A stretch of 64,000 nucleotides of DNA from Kaistella solincola (GCF_000812875.1 NZ_JSYK01000003.1:1178001-1242000), one strand, 5' to 3'; shown: positions 42,442 through 52,401, counted from the stretch's first letter. Translations and numbers: made by a program. Notes: generated by a model from the letters alone, not told the origin.

Positions 42442-44544
42442 ATGAAGTTATGTATTGCTGAAAAGCCTAGTGTTGCCCGTGATATTGCCAAAGTTTTGGG
42501 AGCAGATATGCCCAAACAAGGTTATTTCGAAGGAAACGGCTATTGGGTTACCTGGACTTTCGGCCATCTTTGTACGCTGAAAGAACCGCACGATTACGGC
42601 GCGCACCTGAAATCCTGGAATCTTATTTTTTTACCCATTATTCCGGAACCTTTTGGTATAAAACTGCTGGATAATCCCGGAGTGCTGAAACAGTTTAAAA
42701 CCATTGAAAATTTGGTTGAGGAATGTGAAGAAGTCATTAACTGTGGTGATGCCGGGCAGGAAGGTGAAGTGATTCAGCGCTGGGTTCTCCACAAGGCGAA
42801 ATGCAAAAAACCGGTGAAAAGACTCTGGATTTCTTCGTTGACAGAAGAAGCAATTCGCGATGGTTTTGCCGCCCTGAAACCTGCTAAAGATTACGAAAAC
42901 CTTTATTTAGCCGGAAATGCGCGCGCCATTGGCGATTGGCTTTTAGGAATTAATGCGACACGATTATTCACCAGAAAGTTTGGTGGAAATAAAAGTGTAC
43001 TTTCTATCGGGCGCGTGCAGACACCGACGCTCGCGATGATCGTTCAGCGGCAGAAAGAAATCAATGCTTTTGACACGGAAGATTATTGGGAACTGAAAAC
43101 GAAATACCGCGACGTGATTTTCAGCGCGGCGATCGAGCGCTTAAAATCGAAGGAAAAAGCCGAAAAAGGCCTCGAGTATCTGAAAAAAAATCGTTTTGAA
43201 ATCATCGCTTTTGAAATTAAAGAAGGAAAAGAAAAAAATCCGCGGCTTTTTGATTTGACCTCACTACAGGTTGAAGCCAACAAAAAATACGGTTTTTCGG
43301 CCGAAAATACGCTGAAATTCATCCAAAGTTTATACGAAAAAAAGCACACGACTTATCCGCGCGTGGACACCACTTACCTTTCGGAAAATTTATATCCGAA
43401 AATTCCGGGAATCCTGGAAAGCATGAACTTTTACACCGAATTGACGGCACCACTTTTATTGCAGCCTTTACCAAAATCAAAAGCGGTTTTTGATGATGCA
43501 AAAGTTACCGATCACCACGCCATCATTCCGACGGAAATTCCGCCGACATCCAATTTAAGCCGCGAAGAAAAACTGATTTACGACTTGGTGGCGAAACGTT
43601 TTATCGCGGTTTTTTATCCGGAATGTAAAATTTCAAATACTTTGGTGGAAGGTCAGGTGGGCACCATTAATTTCAAAACCAGCGGAAGGCAAATCCTGGA
43701 AATGGGCTGGCGCGAAGTGTACAAAAAAGAAGACGCTGAAAAAAAGGAAAAAGATGAGGAACAAACCATTCCGGAATTTACAATAGGTGAAACCGGGCCG
43801 CACAAACCTTTAATTCATCAGGGAAAAACCACGCCGCCGAAAGCTTTTACGGAAGCCACTTTGCTGCGAGCCATGGAAACCGCGGGCAAGCAGGTGGAAG
43901 ATGAAGAACTGCGCGAAATGATGAAAAATAACGGCATCGGCAGACCGTCAACGCGGGCTAATATTATTGAAACGCTTTTCCGGAGAAAATATATCGAGCG
44001 AAAAAAGAAAAATATTTTTGCGACAACAACTGGTGTTGAACTTATCGATACGATTCAGGATGAGCTTTTAAAAAGTCCGGAACTGACCGGTGAATGGGAA
44101 TCGAAACTGAGAAAAATTGAACGCGGTGAATATGAAGCTGAACAATTTAAAAAAGAACTTATTGAAATGGTGACAACTTTAACTAAAAACGTCATCAATG
44201 AAAAAGCAAAAGTTATCACGGCTCACGAAGAAGTAAAACCAAAAGAAAAAAAGGAAGCTGTTCCTCGTAAAATCACGACAATTATTTGGGAGAAAGAAAT
44301 TTGCCCGAAATGCCGGGAAAATAAACTTATGAAAGGAAAAACTGCGATTGGCTGTTCTGATTTTAAAGGCTGCGGTTTCAAAATTCCTTTTCAGGTTTTC
44401 GGAAAAAAACTCAGCGAAAAACAAATTCAGGATCTCGTAACCAAAAGCAAATCAGCAAAACTAAAAGGTTTTACGGCGCATCCGCAAAATATTTTGGAAG
44501 GAGTTTTGCATATAAATCAGGAATTTTCGCTGGAACTGAAATAG
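42442..44544 (+). CDS. topB: DNA topoisomerase III (type IA)
   Basis: 700 residues from the ATG at 42442 (MKLCIAEKPSVARDIAK); the frame is open for 14 more codons upstream, but the TOPRIM domain should begin at this Met. TOPRIM acidic residues are in NCGDAGQEGE; the nucleophilic Tyr is in THTTYPRVDTTYLS-like KHTTYPRVDTTYLS. A C-terminal zinc ribbon (CPKCRENK...GCSDFKGCGF) is present. It relaxes or decatenates single-stranded DNA. Typical of TopB-like accessory topoisomerases in Bacteroidetes. Confidence 0.9.
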   Translation: MKLCIAEKPSVARDIAKVLGADMPKQGYFEGNGYWVTWTFGHLCTLKEPHDYGAHLKSWNLIFLPIIPEPFGIKLLDNPGVLKQFKTIENLVEECEEVINCGDAGQEGEVIQRWVLHKAKCKKPVKRLWISSLTEEAIRDGFAALKPAKDYENLYLAGNARAIGDWLLGINATRLFTRKFGGNKSVLSIGRVQTPTLAMIVQRQKEINAFDTEDYWELKTKYRDVIFSAAIERLKSKEKAEKGLEYLKKNRFEIIAFEIKEGKEKNPRLFDLTSLQVEANKKYGFSAENTLKFIQSLYEKKHTTYPRVDTTYLSENLYPKIPGILESMNFYTELTAPLLLQPLPKSKAVFDDAKVTDHHAIIPTEIPPTSNLSREEKLIYDLVAKRFIAVFYPECKISNTLVEGQVGTINFKTSGRQILEMGWREVYKKEDAEKKEKDEEQTIPEFTIGETGPHKPLIHQGKTTPPKAFTEATLLRAMETAGKQVEDEELREMMKNNGIGRPSTRANIIETLFRRKYIERKKKNIFATTTGVELIDTIQDELLKSPELTGEWESKLRKIERGEYEAEQFKKELIEMVTTLTKNVINEKAKVITAHEEVKPKEKKEAVPRKITTIIWEKEICPKCRENKLMKGKTAIGCSDFKGCGFKIPFQVFGKKLSEKQIQDLVTKSKSAKLKGFTAHPQNILEGVLHINQEFSLELK

Positions 44545-44687
44545 AAACTTTACCCGATTATTTCATGTTTTTTCAATTTTAAAAAAAGGCCATTTCAGCG
44601 CCGAAAATTTTAAAACCGAAATTTGTTTTTGATATTTTTAAAAAATTCGCCGTTTTAGCACCGAGAATTTTGAAAACTTGAAATCAT

Positions 44688-44695
44688 TATATTTG
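44688..44695 (+). promoter_or_regulatory. -7 element of the FKBP gene
   Basis: TATATTTG, 60 bases before the preferred ATG at 44756. Confidence 0.35.
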
Positions 44696-44755
44696 TACTG
44701 AATGGTTTTAGGTAAAACTCACTCCATTTTATTAAAACAGGAAAAAAAACAAGTC

Positions 44756-45256
44756 ATGACAGTAGACAAAAATCACGTAGTTGCGCTGCACTACACGCTA
44801 AACGCCATTGAAGAAAACGGCGAAAAATCATTTATCGAAAAAACAGATGCGGAGCAACCTTTCGTTTTTTTATACGGCGTCGGTATGATGTTGCCGAAAT
44901 TCGAAGAACAACTTCAGGGCCTGTCAGCAGGTGATAAACGCTCTTTTACCATCACTCCGGAAGAAGGTTATGGTGAAAAAGTTGCCGATTCTACCACGCA
45001 GTTGCCGGCAGAAATGTTCGGAGATTCGGGAATGCCGCCGGTTGGCGCTATTTTGCCGCTGCAGGATCCGGACGGAAATCACCTCAATGCGGTGGTTTTG
45101 GAAGTTACGCCAGAAGCTGTAACTGTAGATTTGAACCATCCGATGGCGGGAAAAACTCTGCATTTCGAAGTTGAAATCGAATCAACAAGACCAGCGACCG
45201 AAGAAGAATTGCAGCACGGCCACGCGCACGGCGCTGACGGTCACAGCGGACATTAA
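44756..45256 (+). CDS. SlyD-like FKBP-type peptidyl-prolyl isomerase
   Basis: 166 residues from the ATG at 44756 (MTVDKNHVVALHYTL), the usual start of SlyD-type proteins; an earlier in-frame ATG at 44702 would add 18 residues of no domain. The FKBP core with IF (insert-in-flap) domain is visible (FVFLYGVGMMLPKFEEQLQGLSAG and PLQDPDGNHLNAVVLEV). The C-terminus is His-rich (HGHAHGADGHSGH), able to bind Ni or Zn. It catalyses prolyl isomerisation and chaperoning in the cytosol. Confidence 0.92.
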   Translation: MTVDKNHVVALHYTLNAIEENGEKSFIEKTDAEQPFVFLYGVGMMLPKFEEQLQGLSAGDKRSFTITPEEGYGEKVADSTTQLPAEMFGDSGMPPVGAILPLQDPDGNHLNAVVLEVTPEAVTVDLNHPMAGKTLHFEVEIESTRPATEEELQHGHAHGADGHSGH

Positions 45257-45274
45257 AATAACTTTTTACAATTT

Positions 45275-45302
45275 AAAGCTGCGATTTTCGCGGCTTTTTT
45301 TG
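45275..45302 (+). terminator. terminator after the FKBP gene
   Basis: Ten-base-pair stem (45275-45284 with 45288-45297), TTT loop, T run. Confidence 0.88.
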
Positions 45303-45364
45303 GTTTAAATTCAAACCAAATCGAATTAAAATATCTTTTTTATCTTTAAATAAATAATGCGATT

Positions 45365-46279
45365 ATGAAAGATCAGGCAATAAATTTTTCGATCGGTTTG
45401 CAGAACTCTGTCATCAATTATTGGAATATGTTCGTGCTTTCACTGCCACGAATAATGCTTGCGCTGCTGATTTTACTGTTTTTTTATTTCGGCTCAAAAT
45501 ACCTGTCCGCGCTGATCAAAAGAAAATTTTTAAACGAAGATCACGATCCGCTTTTCGTAAATTTCCTGAGCAAAACATCGAAAGTTTTACTGGTTATTGT
45601 TGGAGTTATTTTAGCGATGCAGGCAGTTGGTCTCAGCGGTATAGCGCAAGGGTTACTTGCAGGAGCCGGAATTTCAGCTTTTATTTTCGGTTTTGCTTTT
45701 AAAGATATTGCGGAGAATTTTCTTGGCGGTTTAATCTTAGCTTTTAACCGGCCCTTCAGCCTGGATGACACGATACAAATCCGTGATTTTGTAGGCCATG
45801 TTAAAGCTTTGAATTTTCGGACAACACATATTAAAACTTTTGATGAAAAAGATGTTTTTTTACCGAATTCCATTGTGGTAAAGGAGCCGGTGACGAATTT
45901 TACGCGAGACGGACAAATCCGTGTCGATTTTGCAGTCGGCATCGCTTATGAAGACGATATTAACCGCGCCATTTCGCTGATTGTTAAAACTGTAAAATCC
46001 ATCGCTGACCACGTCAAAGACCAGGAACCTTTTTCCGTGGTTGAAGAATTGTCGTCCGGAACGGTAAATCTTCGCGTCTATTTTTGGGTAAGAACCATCG
46101 ATTACAAAAAAGGCGTGCTTGAAATAAAAAGCGAAGTCATCCGCCGGGTAAAAGAAAATTTAATAAGAGAAGGCTTTTCGCTGCCGTCTGATGTTCAGGA
46201 AATTAAATGGTACGACGGAAATAAAGCGTTTCCGGTTGATATTTTAAATATGAGAAAAAAACCGGAGGAAACCTCCTAA
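45365..46279 (+). CDS. MscS-family mechanosensitive ion channel
   Basis: 304 residues. Three membrane segments (about 20-42, 63-85, 90-110). The pore helix GLLAGAGISAFIFGFAFKDIAENFLGGLIL has the Gly/Ala pattern and FKD-NF loop of MscS. A beta domain (FVGHVKALNFRTTHIKTFDEKDVFLPNSIVV) and alpha/beta C-terminal domain follow. It opens under membrane tension to release solutes during osmotic downshock. It is monocistronic and ends at a bidirectional terminator. Confidence 0.93.
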   Translation: MKDQAINFSIGLQNSVINYWNMFVLSLPRIMLALLILLFFYFGSKYLSALIKRKFLNEDHDPLFVNFLSKTSKVLLVIVGVILAMQAVGLSGIAQGLLAGAGISAFIFGFAFKDIAENFLGGLILAFNRPFSLDDTIQIRDFVGHVKALNFRTTHIKTFDEKDVFLPNSIVVKEPVTNFTRDGQIRVDFAVGIAYEDDINRAISLIVKTVKSIADHVKDQEPFSVVEELSSGTVNLRVYFWVRTIDYKKGVLEIKSEVIRRVKENLIREGFSLPSDVQEIKWYDGNKAFPVDILNMRKKPEETS

Positions 46280-46284
46280 TAAAT

Positions 46285-46321
46285 AAAAAATTCCAAAGCG
46301 AAAATCACTTTGGAATTTTTT
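46285..46321. terminator. bidirectional terminator between mscS and DJ-1-like genes
   Basis: A 14-base-pair perfect stem (46285-46298 with 46308-46321), A/T ends on both strands, placed between convergent genes. Confidence 0.9.
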
Positions 46322-46343
46322 ATTAATAAGAATTTCAGGGAAA

Positions 46344-47024
46344 TTATTTTTGAAGTTTTGCCAACAACATTTCAGCAACTTTTTCTGAGGAAGCTGGATT
46401 TTGACCGGTGATCAACAAACCGTCTTCCAAAGCGTATTCTTCAAAATCGCCGGCTTTGCTGTAAATCGCGCCTTTTTCTTTCAGCATATCTTCAACCAGG
46501 AAAGGAACAACATCGGTCAGTTTCACCAATTCTTCTTCGGAATTTGTAAAACCGGTGACTTTTTTTCCTTTTACCAAAGCTTCGCCATCAGCATTTTTAA
46601 CATTTTTCAAAGCTGCAGGTGCATGGCACACAAAAGAAACCGGTTTTCCGGTAGTATAAAAATCCTCGATAAGCTGCGCGGAAACCTCGCTTTCCGCCAA
46701 ATCCCATAAAGGACCATGGCCACCGGGATAGAAAACCGCGTCGTAATTATCCGCAGAAACTTCCGAAAGTTTATGTGTTTTGCTCAATTTTTCCTGTAAT
46801 TCTTCATCCGCTTTAAATCTCTTTGTGGATTCCGTTTGATTTTCCGGTTTGTCGCTCGTGGGATCGATGGGCGGCTGACCGCCATTTGGTGACGCCAAAA
46901 CGACGTCCACTCCTTTATCGACCAAATAATAATACGGACTTGCAAATTCTTCTATCCAAAAGCCGGTTTTTTCACCGGTATTGCCGAGTTCCGAATGTGA
47001 TGTAAGGACAAATAATATTTTCAT
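46344..47024 (-). CDS. DJ-1/PfpI family protein (Hsp31/glyoxalase III-like)
   Basis: 226 residues. The nucleophile elbow has Cys133-His134 (SFVCHAPAALK), with Glu near residue 26 (GFWIEEF) completing the Hsp31-like triad, and YPGGHGPLWDL is typical. Family members are glyoxalases/deglycases or chaperones. It stands 29 bases downstream of the iron-containing alcohol dehydrogenase, so both may detoxify reactive aldehydes. Confidence 0.9.
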   Translation of the reverse strand: MKILFVLTSHSELGNTGEKTGFWIEEFASPYYYLVDKGVDVVLASPNGGQPPIDPTSDKPENQTESTKRFKADEELQEKLSKTHKLSEVSADNYDAVFYPGGHGPLWDLAESEVSAQLIEDFYTTGKPVSFVCHAPAALKNVKNADGEALVKGKKVTGFTNSEEELVKLTDVVPFLVEDMLKEKGAIYSKAGDFEEYALEDGLLITGQNPASSEKVAEMLLAKLQK

Positions 47025-47053
47025 AATTTGTGTTTTTTAATGTTTTTAAAAAT

Positions 47054-48214
47054 TTAGTAACTCATTTCGATAATTTTCTGCGCGTCCGATGGTTTCAGGG
47101 ATTTATGTTCGCCAAGACCTTCCCAACCTCTCTTTGTAAAGCGTTTTGCAACGGTGCTTCCGGTTTCTGAATAATCTTTGGTGTAATCCGAAAGTTTAAT
47201 ATCAATTCCTAAAGATTTGAAGAACTCATCGGTTTTCTCGATTCCGGCGTGCGCTTTTTCTTCTAAAGTTCCCTCGGTAATATTCCAGACGCGTTCCGCG
47301 TATTGCGCTAATTTTTCTTTTTTGGTTTCAAAATTATATCGGTAATGATTTCCTGCTAAAATGACTAAAGTTCTGGCGTGATCAATCCCGTACATCGCGG
47401 TAAGTTCGTGTCCCATGGAATGGATTGCCCAGTCGCCGGGAACACCTTGCTGAATGAGTCCGTTCAGCGCCATGGTACAGCTCCACATAAAATTGGAAGC
47501 AGCTTCGTAATTCGACGGATCCGACATAACCTGCGGGGCAACTTCAACCAAAGTCTGCATAATGCTTTCTGCGAAACGGTCCTGCAATTTAGCTCCTATT
47601 GGATACGTCATATATTGCTCCATCACGTGCGTAAAGGCATCTGCAATACCGTTCGCAAGCTGGCGCTGCGGAATAGATTTAATGACTTCCGGATCGAGAA
47701 TTGAAAAAACCGGAAACATGCCGGGACCGCCGAAAGATAACTTTTCCTGAGTTTCAGCGCGCGTAATCACCGAACCGGAATTCATTTCCGAACCCGTCGC
47801 CGGCAGCGTTAAAACCGTTCCGAACGGTAAACCTTCGGTTACCGGTTTTTTGTTGGTTAAAAGTTCCCACGGTGTTTCGCCTTCATATAAAGTGGCTGCG
47901 GATAGAAATTTCGTACCGTCGATGACGGAGCCGCCGCCTACTGCTAAAAGAAAGCTAATGTTTTCATCTTGAATGATTTTCAGCGCGTCCAGTAAAATGC
48001 TGTATTCCGGATTTGCAGGAATTCCGCCGAATTCCAAGACTTCAAAATTTGAAAGTGCAGATTTTACCTGCTCGTAAATTCCGTTTTTCATAATGCTTCC
48101 ACCGCCGTAAAGCATTAAAATTTTAGAATTTTTGGGTATTTCTGTTGCGAGATTTTCAATTTGTCCTTTACCAAACAAGATTTTGGTGGGGTTTCTGTAT
48201 TTGAAATTATTCAT
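47054..48214 (-). CDS. iron-containing alcohol dehydrogenase (YqhD-like)
   Basis: 386 residues. The N-terminal NAD(P)-binding LLAVGGGSVIDGTKFLS and metal ligands in GIADAFTHVMEQY and SMGHELTAMYGIDHARTL define group III alcohol dehydrogenases; YqhD-like members are NADPH-dependent aldehyde reductases. Co-location with a DJ-1 gene suggests removal of toxic aldehydes such as methylglyoxal. The gene starts from an AT-rich region with no clear consensus promoter. Confidence 0.92.
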   Translation of the reverse strand: MNNFKYRNPTKILFGKGQIENLATEIPKNSKILMLYGGGSIMKNGIYEQVKSALSNFEVLEFGGIPANPEYSILLDALKIIQDENISFLLAVGGGSVIDGTKFLSAATLYEGETPWELLTNKKPVTEGLPFGTVLTLPATGSEMNSGSVITRAETQEKLSFGGPGMFPVFSILDPEVIKSIPQRQLANGIADAFTHVMEQYMTYPIGAKLQDRFAESIMQTLVEVAPQVMSDPSNYEAASNFMWSCTMALNGLIQQGVPGDWAIHSMGHELTAMYGIDHARTLVILAGNHYRYNFETKKEKLAQYAERVWNITEGTLEEKAHAGIEKTDEFFKSLGIDIKLSDYTKDYSETGSTVAKRFTKRGWEGLGEHKSLKPSDAQKIIEMSY

Positions 48215-48381
48215 ATGAATTTATTTTTTTCGGTGCTTTTTGGGCATTTTTTCGTGAATTTCTGAATACCAAAGGTACCACCTAAAATTTAAAAATTTCA
48301 TTTGTTTTTTCTATTCTGGATTTCTAAAATAAAATTTATTAACTGAAATAACATTTGCGATATTTTGCGCTTTTCGAAAAA

Positions 48382-48414
48382 TTTGGCGCTATTTGGCTAT
48401 TTTTATTAAATTTG
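48382..48414 (+). promoter_or_regulatory. promoter of the TraB-like lipoprotein gene
   Basis: TTTG (48382-48385), 21-base spacer, TAAATTTG (48407-48414), ATG 26 bases further on. Confidence 0.5.
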
Positions 48415-48439
48415 CATTTTAAAAAAAAAGCGCTGTTTA

Positions 48440-49186
48440 ATGGTTAAAAATCTTCTTATTTTTCTTCTTGTAAGCCTGTTGTTGCTAAGTTGTAAAACCG
48501 CAAACAAAAATATTTACATGCTGCCAACTTTGCATTCCATTCATAAAATTAATGCGAATTACGATTACCGTCAGCTAAAGGAAGCTGTGGCAGAAATCAA
48601 TCCTGATATTATCGCTGTTGAAATCCGTGCTGAAGATATTTCGCAGGATTCTTTGTACCTAAAAAAGAATTATCCGTACGAAATGTGGATGATGAAAAAA
48701 TGGTTTCCGGCAAAGAAGATTGTTGGTTTTGACTGGCTCGGAAGCGATATCGAAGGTCAGTTTATCCCCGCGAACTATTGGAAAGAAATTTCACCAATTA
48801 AAAAATACGAAAAAGCGCTTGCGGAAGATTCCGTTTATTCTGCAAAAAAAGCAAAATGTGAACATTTCAGCACCGAAAGACTTCCGATTTTAAAGACTAA
48901 CAGCCTGGCAGAATTGCTGAAAAGCAAAGATGCGCAGCTCACCAGCGATTTTTACAATTGTTTGAATAAAAGTCTGGAAGGCAGTATTCATCAGCGCGTT
49001 CCTGATTTTTATGCAAAAAGAAATGACGAAATTCTGAAAAATATCCGGGAGATTATTTCGGAAAATAAAAATAAAAAAATTCTTTTTTTAACAGGCGACG
49101 ACCATTATATTTTTCTGAAAGACAAAATCGAACACCGCACAATTCAAGATAAAATAAAAACTAAAAAATTAAAAACTAATATTTAA
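48440..49186 (+). CDS. TraB/GumN-like lipoprotein (tentative)
   Basis: 248 residues. Signal peptide with lipobox LLLLSC (Cys18) predicts a lipoprotein. The following MLPTLHSIHKINANYDY and IIAVEIRAEDI resemble the HxxH and Glu motifs of the TraB/GumN/Tiki family of putative proteases, but the match is weak. The C-terminus is a basic KTKKLKTNI tail. It precedes an alpha/beta hydrolase gene by 34 bases and may share its mRNA. Function unknown. Confidence 0.55.
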   Translation: MVKNLLIFLLVSLLLLSCKTANKNIYMLPTLHSIHKINANYDYRQLKEAVAEINPDIIAVEIRAEDISQDSLYLKKNYPYEMWMMKKWFPAKKIVGFDWLGSDIEGQFIPANYWKEISPIKKYEKALAEDSVYSAKKAKCEHFSTERLPILKTNSLAELLKSKDAQLTSDFYNCLNKSLEGSIHQRVPDFYAKRNDEILKNIREIISENKNKKILFLTGDDHYIFLKDKIEHRTIQDKIKTKKLKTNI

Positions 49187-49195
49187 CTAATCTGT

Positions 49196-49207
49196 TTGGC
49201 GCGCCAA
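49196..49207. promoter_or_regulatory. 12-base palindrome before the alpha/beta hydrolase gene
   Basis: TTGGCGCGCCAA is perfectly palindromic and GC-rich in an AT-rich gap, 13 bases before the start codon. Possibly an operator. Confidence 0.35.
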
Positions 49208-49220
49208 CCTTTCATCAACC

Positions 49221-50141
49221 ATGAAAACAAAACATTTAAGCATTTTATTAATTGTATTGAGCCAAATATTTTTTGGTCAGAAAAAGGCAGAAAATATAAA
49301 AACAGCTCAGGAATTTTTTACCGTAACTTCAGACAGCACTAAGCTTTTCACCAGGATTTCCGGCACCGGCGACCTTTGCATTTACGTTCACGGCGGGCCC
49401 GGAATGTGGAGTGATTCCTTTGAAAATTTAAAAGGAAAAAACCTGGAAAGCCGCCTGAAAATGGTGTATTACGATCAGCGCGGCAGCGGAAGATCTTTCG
49501 CGGCAACGCAGAATAATTATTCGGTAGACAGAATGGTAGAAGACATTGAAGATGTACGGAAAAATCTGGGTTCGCCGAAGGTTTATCTGATGTCACACTC
49601 GTTTGGCGGAATTATCGCCACAAGTTATGCCGCGAAATACGGCGAAAATTTAAAAGGTTTAATTCTTGTAAATTCCACGCTTTTTCTGAATAATTCCGTA
49701 ATCAGCCAGGTTGCGTATGCGAATAAGCTTGCAGGAACGAAAATTGAAATTAAAGACGACCAGTTTATGCCTGCACTTTCGGAAGCGATGGGCGCTTTAA
49801 ACGATAAAGGTTTGATGTACAAACTGCTGACCGACAGCCCGAAAAACATGGAAATCCTGAATAAAATCGATGAAAAAAGACCCGAAGAAAACGGTTTCCG
49901 CAACAACGTCTGGTCGATGAACGAATATTTTGAAGATTTTACAAAATTAACTGCGGACGTTAAAGTTCCGGTTTTGGTAGTCACTGGCACCGAAGATCAC
50001 GCCGTTGGTCCGGATCATTATAAATTATTCAAATTTCCGAACCAGAAAATTGCAAAGATAAAAGGCGGGCATTTGCTTTATTTCGAAAATAATCCGGAAT
50101 TTTTACATAGCGTTTTCGGTTTTATCGGCAAGAAAAATTAG
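49221..50141 (+). CDS. exported alpha/beta hydrolase (prolyl-aminopeptidase-like)
   Basis: 306 residues. Signal peptide at 1-19 (MKTKHLSILLIVLSQIFFGQ). The fold is seen in CIYVHGGPGMWSDSF (oxyanion region), nucleophile Ser in LMSHSFGGIIATS, acid Asp in VTGTEDHAVGP and a final His in GGHLLYFENNP. The HGGPG motif is typical of the prolyl iminopeptidase subfamily. It likely acts in the periplasm or is secreted. Substrate unknown. Confidence 0.87.
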   Translation: MKTKHLSILLIVLSQIFFGQKKAENIKTAQEFFTVTSDSTKLFTRISGTGDLCIYVHGGPGMWSDSFENLKGKNLESRLKMVYYDQRGSGRSFAATQNNYSVDRMVEDIEDVRKNLGSPKVYLMSHSFGGIIATSYAAKYGENLKGLILVNSTLFLNNSVISQVAYANKLAGTKIEIKDDQFMPALSEAMGALNDKGLMYKLLTDSPKNMEILNKIDEKRPEENGFRNNVWSMNEYFEDFTKLTADVKVPVLVVTGTEDHAVGPDHYKLFKFPNQKIAKIKGGHLLYFENNPEFLHSVFGFIGKKN

Positions 50142-50277
50142 CCGCTAAAAAGGTATTTTTTTAATTTACACGTAGGTTTTTTTAATTCTGATTTAAAATT
50201 TCAGCGTTCGAAAAGCCTGCGTTTTTCTGTTTTAAATTCCTTTATTCTTTCTATTTTAGCGCTCTGAAAATTACCGC

Positions 50278-52401
50278 ATGACGCCTGCAGACTTTATAAA
50301 AAAAACCCTTAATTTACCCGAAAAAAATATCGATGCAACATTAAAACTGTTGGCGGATGACTGCACAATTCCCTTTATTTCCCGCTATCGGAAAGACGCG
50401 ACAGGAAATCTCGATGAAGTTCAGATTGAGGAAATCTTTAAACTGAAAAGGCAGTTTGAGGAAATTTCAAAACGCAAGGAAAGCATTTTAAAATCCATCA
50501 GCGAGCAGGATGCTTTAACTAATGATTTAAAACATAAAATTGAGCAAAGTTTTGATATTTTACTATTGGAAGACCTTTATTTGCCATTCAAAAAAAAGCG
50601 AAAAACAAAAGCTGATGCGGCAAAAGAAAAAGGTTTGGAACCTTTAGCAAAAGCGATTACACAGCAAAACATCGAAGATTTGGAAGCTTACGCTTCGAAG
50701 TTTTTAAATGAACAGGTTGAAACTGAAGACGAAGCTTTACAAGGCGCGCGCGACATTATCGCGGAATGGATTAATGAAAATACTCTCGTACGGAAAAATC
50801 TGCGCCGACTTTTTCAGCGCAAAGCCTGCATCAGTTCTGAAGTGGTAAAAGACAAAAAAACAGACGAAAACGCCCAAAAATTTGCGCAGTATTTCGACTG
50901 GGAAGAAGCTTTACATAAAATTCCGTCGCACCGTTTGTTGGCTATGTTACGCGCGCAAACCGAAGGTTTTGTGAAAACAAAAATCGTCATCGATAAAGAT
51001 GAAGTTTTGAATTTAATTGAAAGCGCGCTCATCACTTCGAATAACGAATGTTCGGAGCAGATTTCATTAGCCATAAAAGACAGTTACAAAAGATTGCTGA
51101 AACCCGCCATTGCCAATGAAGTTTTGCAGGAAGCCAAAGAAAAAGCAGACCAAAAAGCTATTGCCATTTTTTCGGAAAATCTGCGCCAGTTGCTGCTCGA
51201 TTCACCGTTGGGTGAAAAAAGAATTCTGGCGATTGATCCGGGTTTTAAAAGCGGCTGCAAAGTTGTGTGCCTTGATGAAAAAGGCGATTTGCTGCACAAT
51301 GAAACTATTTACCCGCACGCGCCGCAAAATGAAAGCGGCATGGCGATGAAAAAAATCCGGTCGTTGGTGAACTCCTTTAATATCGACGCGATTTCGATTG
51401 GAAACGGAACCGCGAGCCGGGAAACCGAATTTTTCATTAAAAAAATTGCCTTCGAAAAACCGCCGCAGGTTTTTGTAGTGTCGGAAGCTGGCGCTTCGGT
51501 TTATTCGGCGAGTAAAATTGCGCGTGAGGAATTTCCGAATTATGATGTTACGGTGCGCGGCGCGATTTCAATTGGGCGAAGACTTTCGGATCCGCTGGCG
51601 GAACTGGTGAAAATCGATGCGAAATCCATTGGTGTCGGACAATATCAGCATGATGTTGACCAGATTCAGCTTAAAAACGAACTCGATTCTACGGTGATGA
51701 AATGTGTAAATTCCGTTGGCATCAACTTGAATACCGCCAGCAAATCGCTTCTAAGCTACGTTTCCGGAATTGGTGAAAAGATGGCGGAAAATATCGTAAA
51801 ATATCGCGCAGAAAATGGCGCTTTTCAGGAGCGGAAAGAATTGAAAAAAGTGCCGAGACTGGGCGAAAAAGCTTATCAGCAAGCTGCGGCATTTATTCGG
51901 ATTTCGAATGGTAAAAATGCTTTGGACAATTCAGCAGTTCACCCGGAAGCATACGCTATTGTTGAAAAAATGGCTAAAGATTTAGGTTTGAAAACCGAAA
52001 ATCTTATCGGAAATAAAGAAAAAATAAGCTCAATTAAGGCCGAAAATTATGCTACTGAAACGGTGGGAATTATTGGTGTTCAAGATATTTTGAAAGAGCT
52101 TGAAAAACCCGGTTTGGATCCGCGAAAAGCCGCAAAAATTTTCGAGTTTGATTCCTCGGTGAAATCAATCAAAGACTTAAAAGCCGGAATGATTCTGGCA
52201 GGAATTATAAATAATATTACGGCTTTCGGCTGTTTTGTGGATGTCGGTATTAAAGAAAGCGGTTTGGTGCACATTTCCCAGCTAAAATCAGGTTTTGTCT
52301 CGGACGTGAATGAAGTGGTAAAACTTCACCAACAGGTTCAGGTTAAAGTTGCGGAAGTTGATGAAGCGCGGAAAAGGATTCAGCTGACAATGATTTTTTA
52401 A
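50278..52401 (+). CDS. tex: Tex-like RNA-binding transcription accessory protein
   Basis: 707 residues, the standard Tex length and order: N-terminal helical domain, YqgF-like RNase-fold domain (RILAIDPGFKSGCKVVCLDE), helix-hairpin-helix pairs (LLSYVSGIGEKMAENIVKYRAENGAF) and a C-terminal S1 domain (GMILAGIINNITAFGCFVDVGIKESGLVH). Tex binds nucleic acid and affects transcription and stress fitness. Start codon ATG at 50278. It ends with an AATGG-rich tail that begins a small repeat. Confidence 0.95.
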   Translation: MTPADFIKKTLNLPEKNIDATLKLLADDCTIPFISRYRKDATGNLDEVQIEEIFKLKRQFEEISKRKESILKSISEQDALTNDLKHKIEQSFDILLLEDLYLPFKKKRKTKADAAKEKGLEPLAKAITQQNIEDLEAYASKFLNEQVETEDEALQGARDIIAEWINENTLVRKNLRRLFQRKACISSEVVKDKKTDENAQKFAQYFDWEEALHKIPSHRLLAMLRAQTEGFVKTKIVIDKDEVLNLIESALITSNNECSEQISLAIKDSYKRLLKPAIANEVLQEAKEKADQKAIAIFSENLRQLLLDSPLGEKRILAIDPGFKSGCKVVCLDEKGDLLHNETIYPHAPQNESGMAMKKIRSLVNSFNIDAISIGNGTASRETEFFIKKIAFEKPPQVFVVSEAGASVYSASKIAREEFPNYDVTVRGAISIGRRLSDPLAELVKIDAKSIGVGQYQHDVDQIQLKNELDSTVMKCVNSVGINLNTASKSLLSYVSGIGEKMAENIVKYRAENGAFQERKELKKVPRLGEKAYQQAAAFIRISNGKNALDNSAVHPEAYAIVEKMAKDLGLKTENLIGNKEKISSIKAENYATETVGIIGVQDILKELEKPGLDPRKAAKIFEFDSSVKSIKDLKAGMILAGIINNITAFGCFVDVGIKESGLVHISQLKSGFVSDVNEVVKLHQQVQVKVAEVDEARKRIQLTMIF

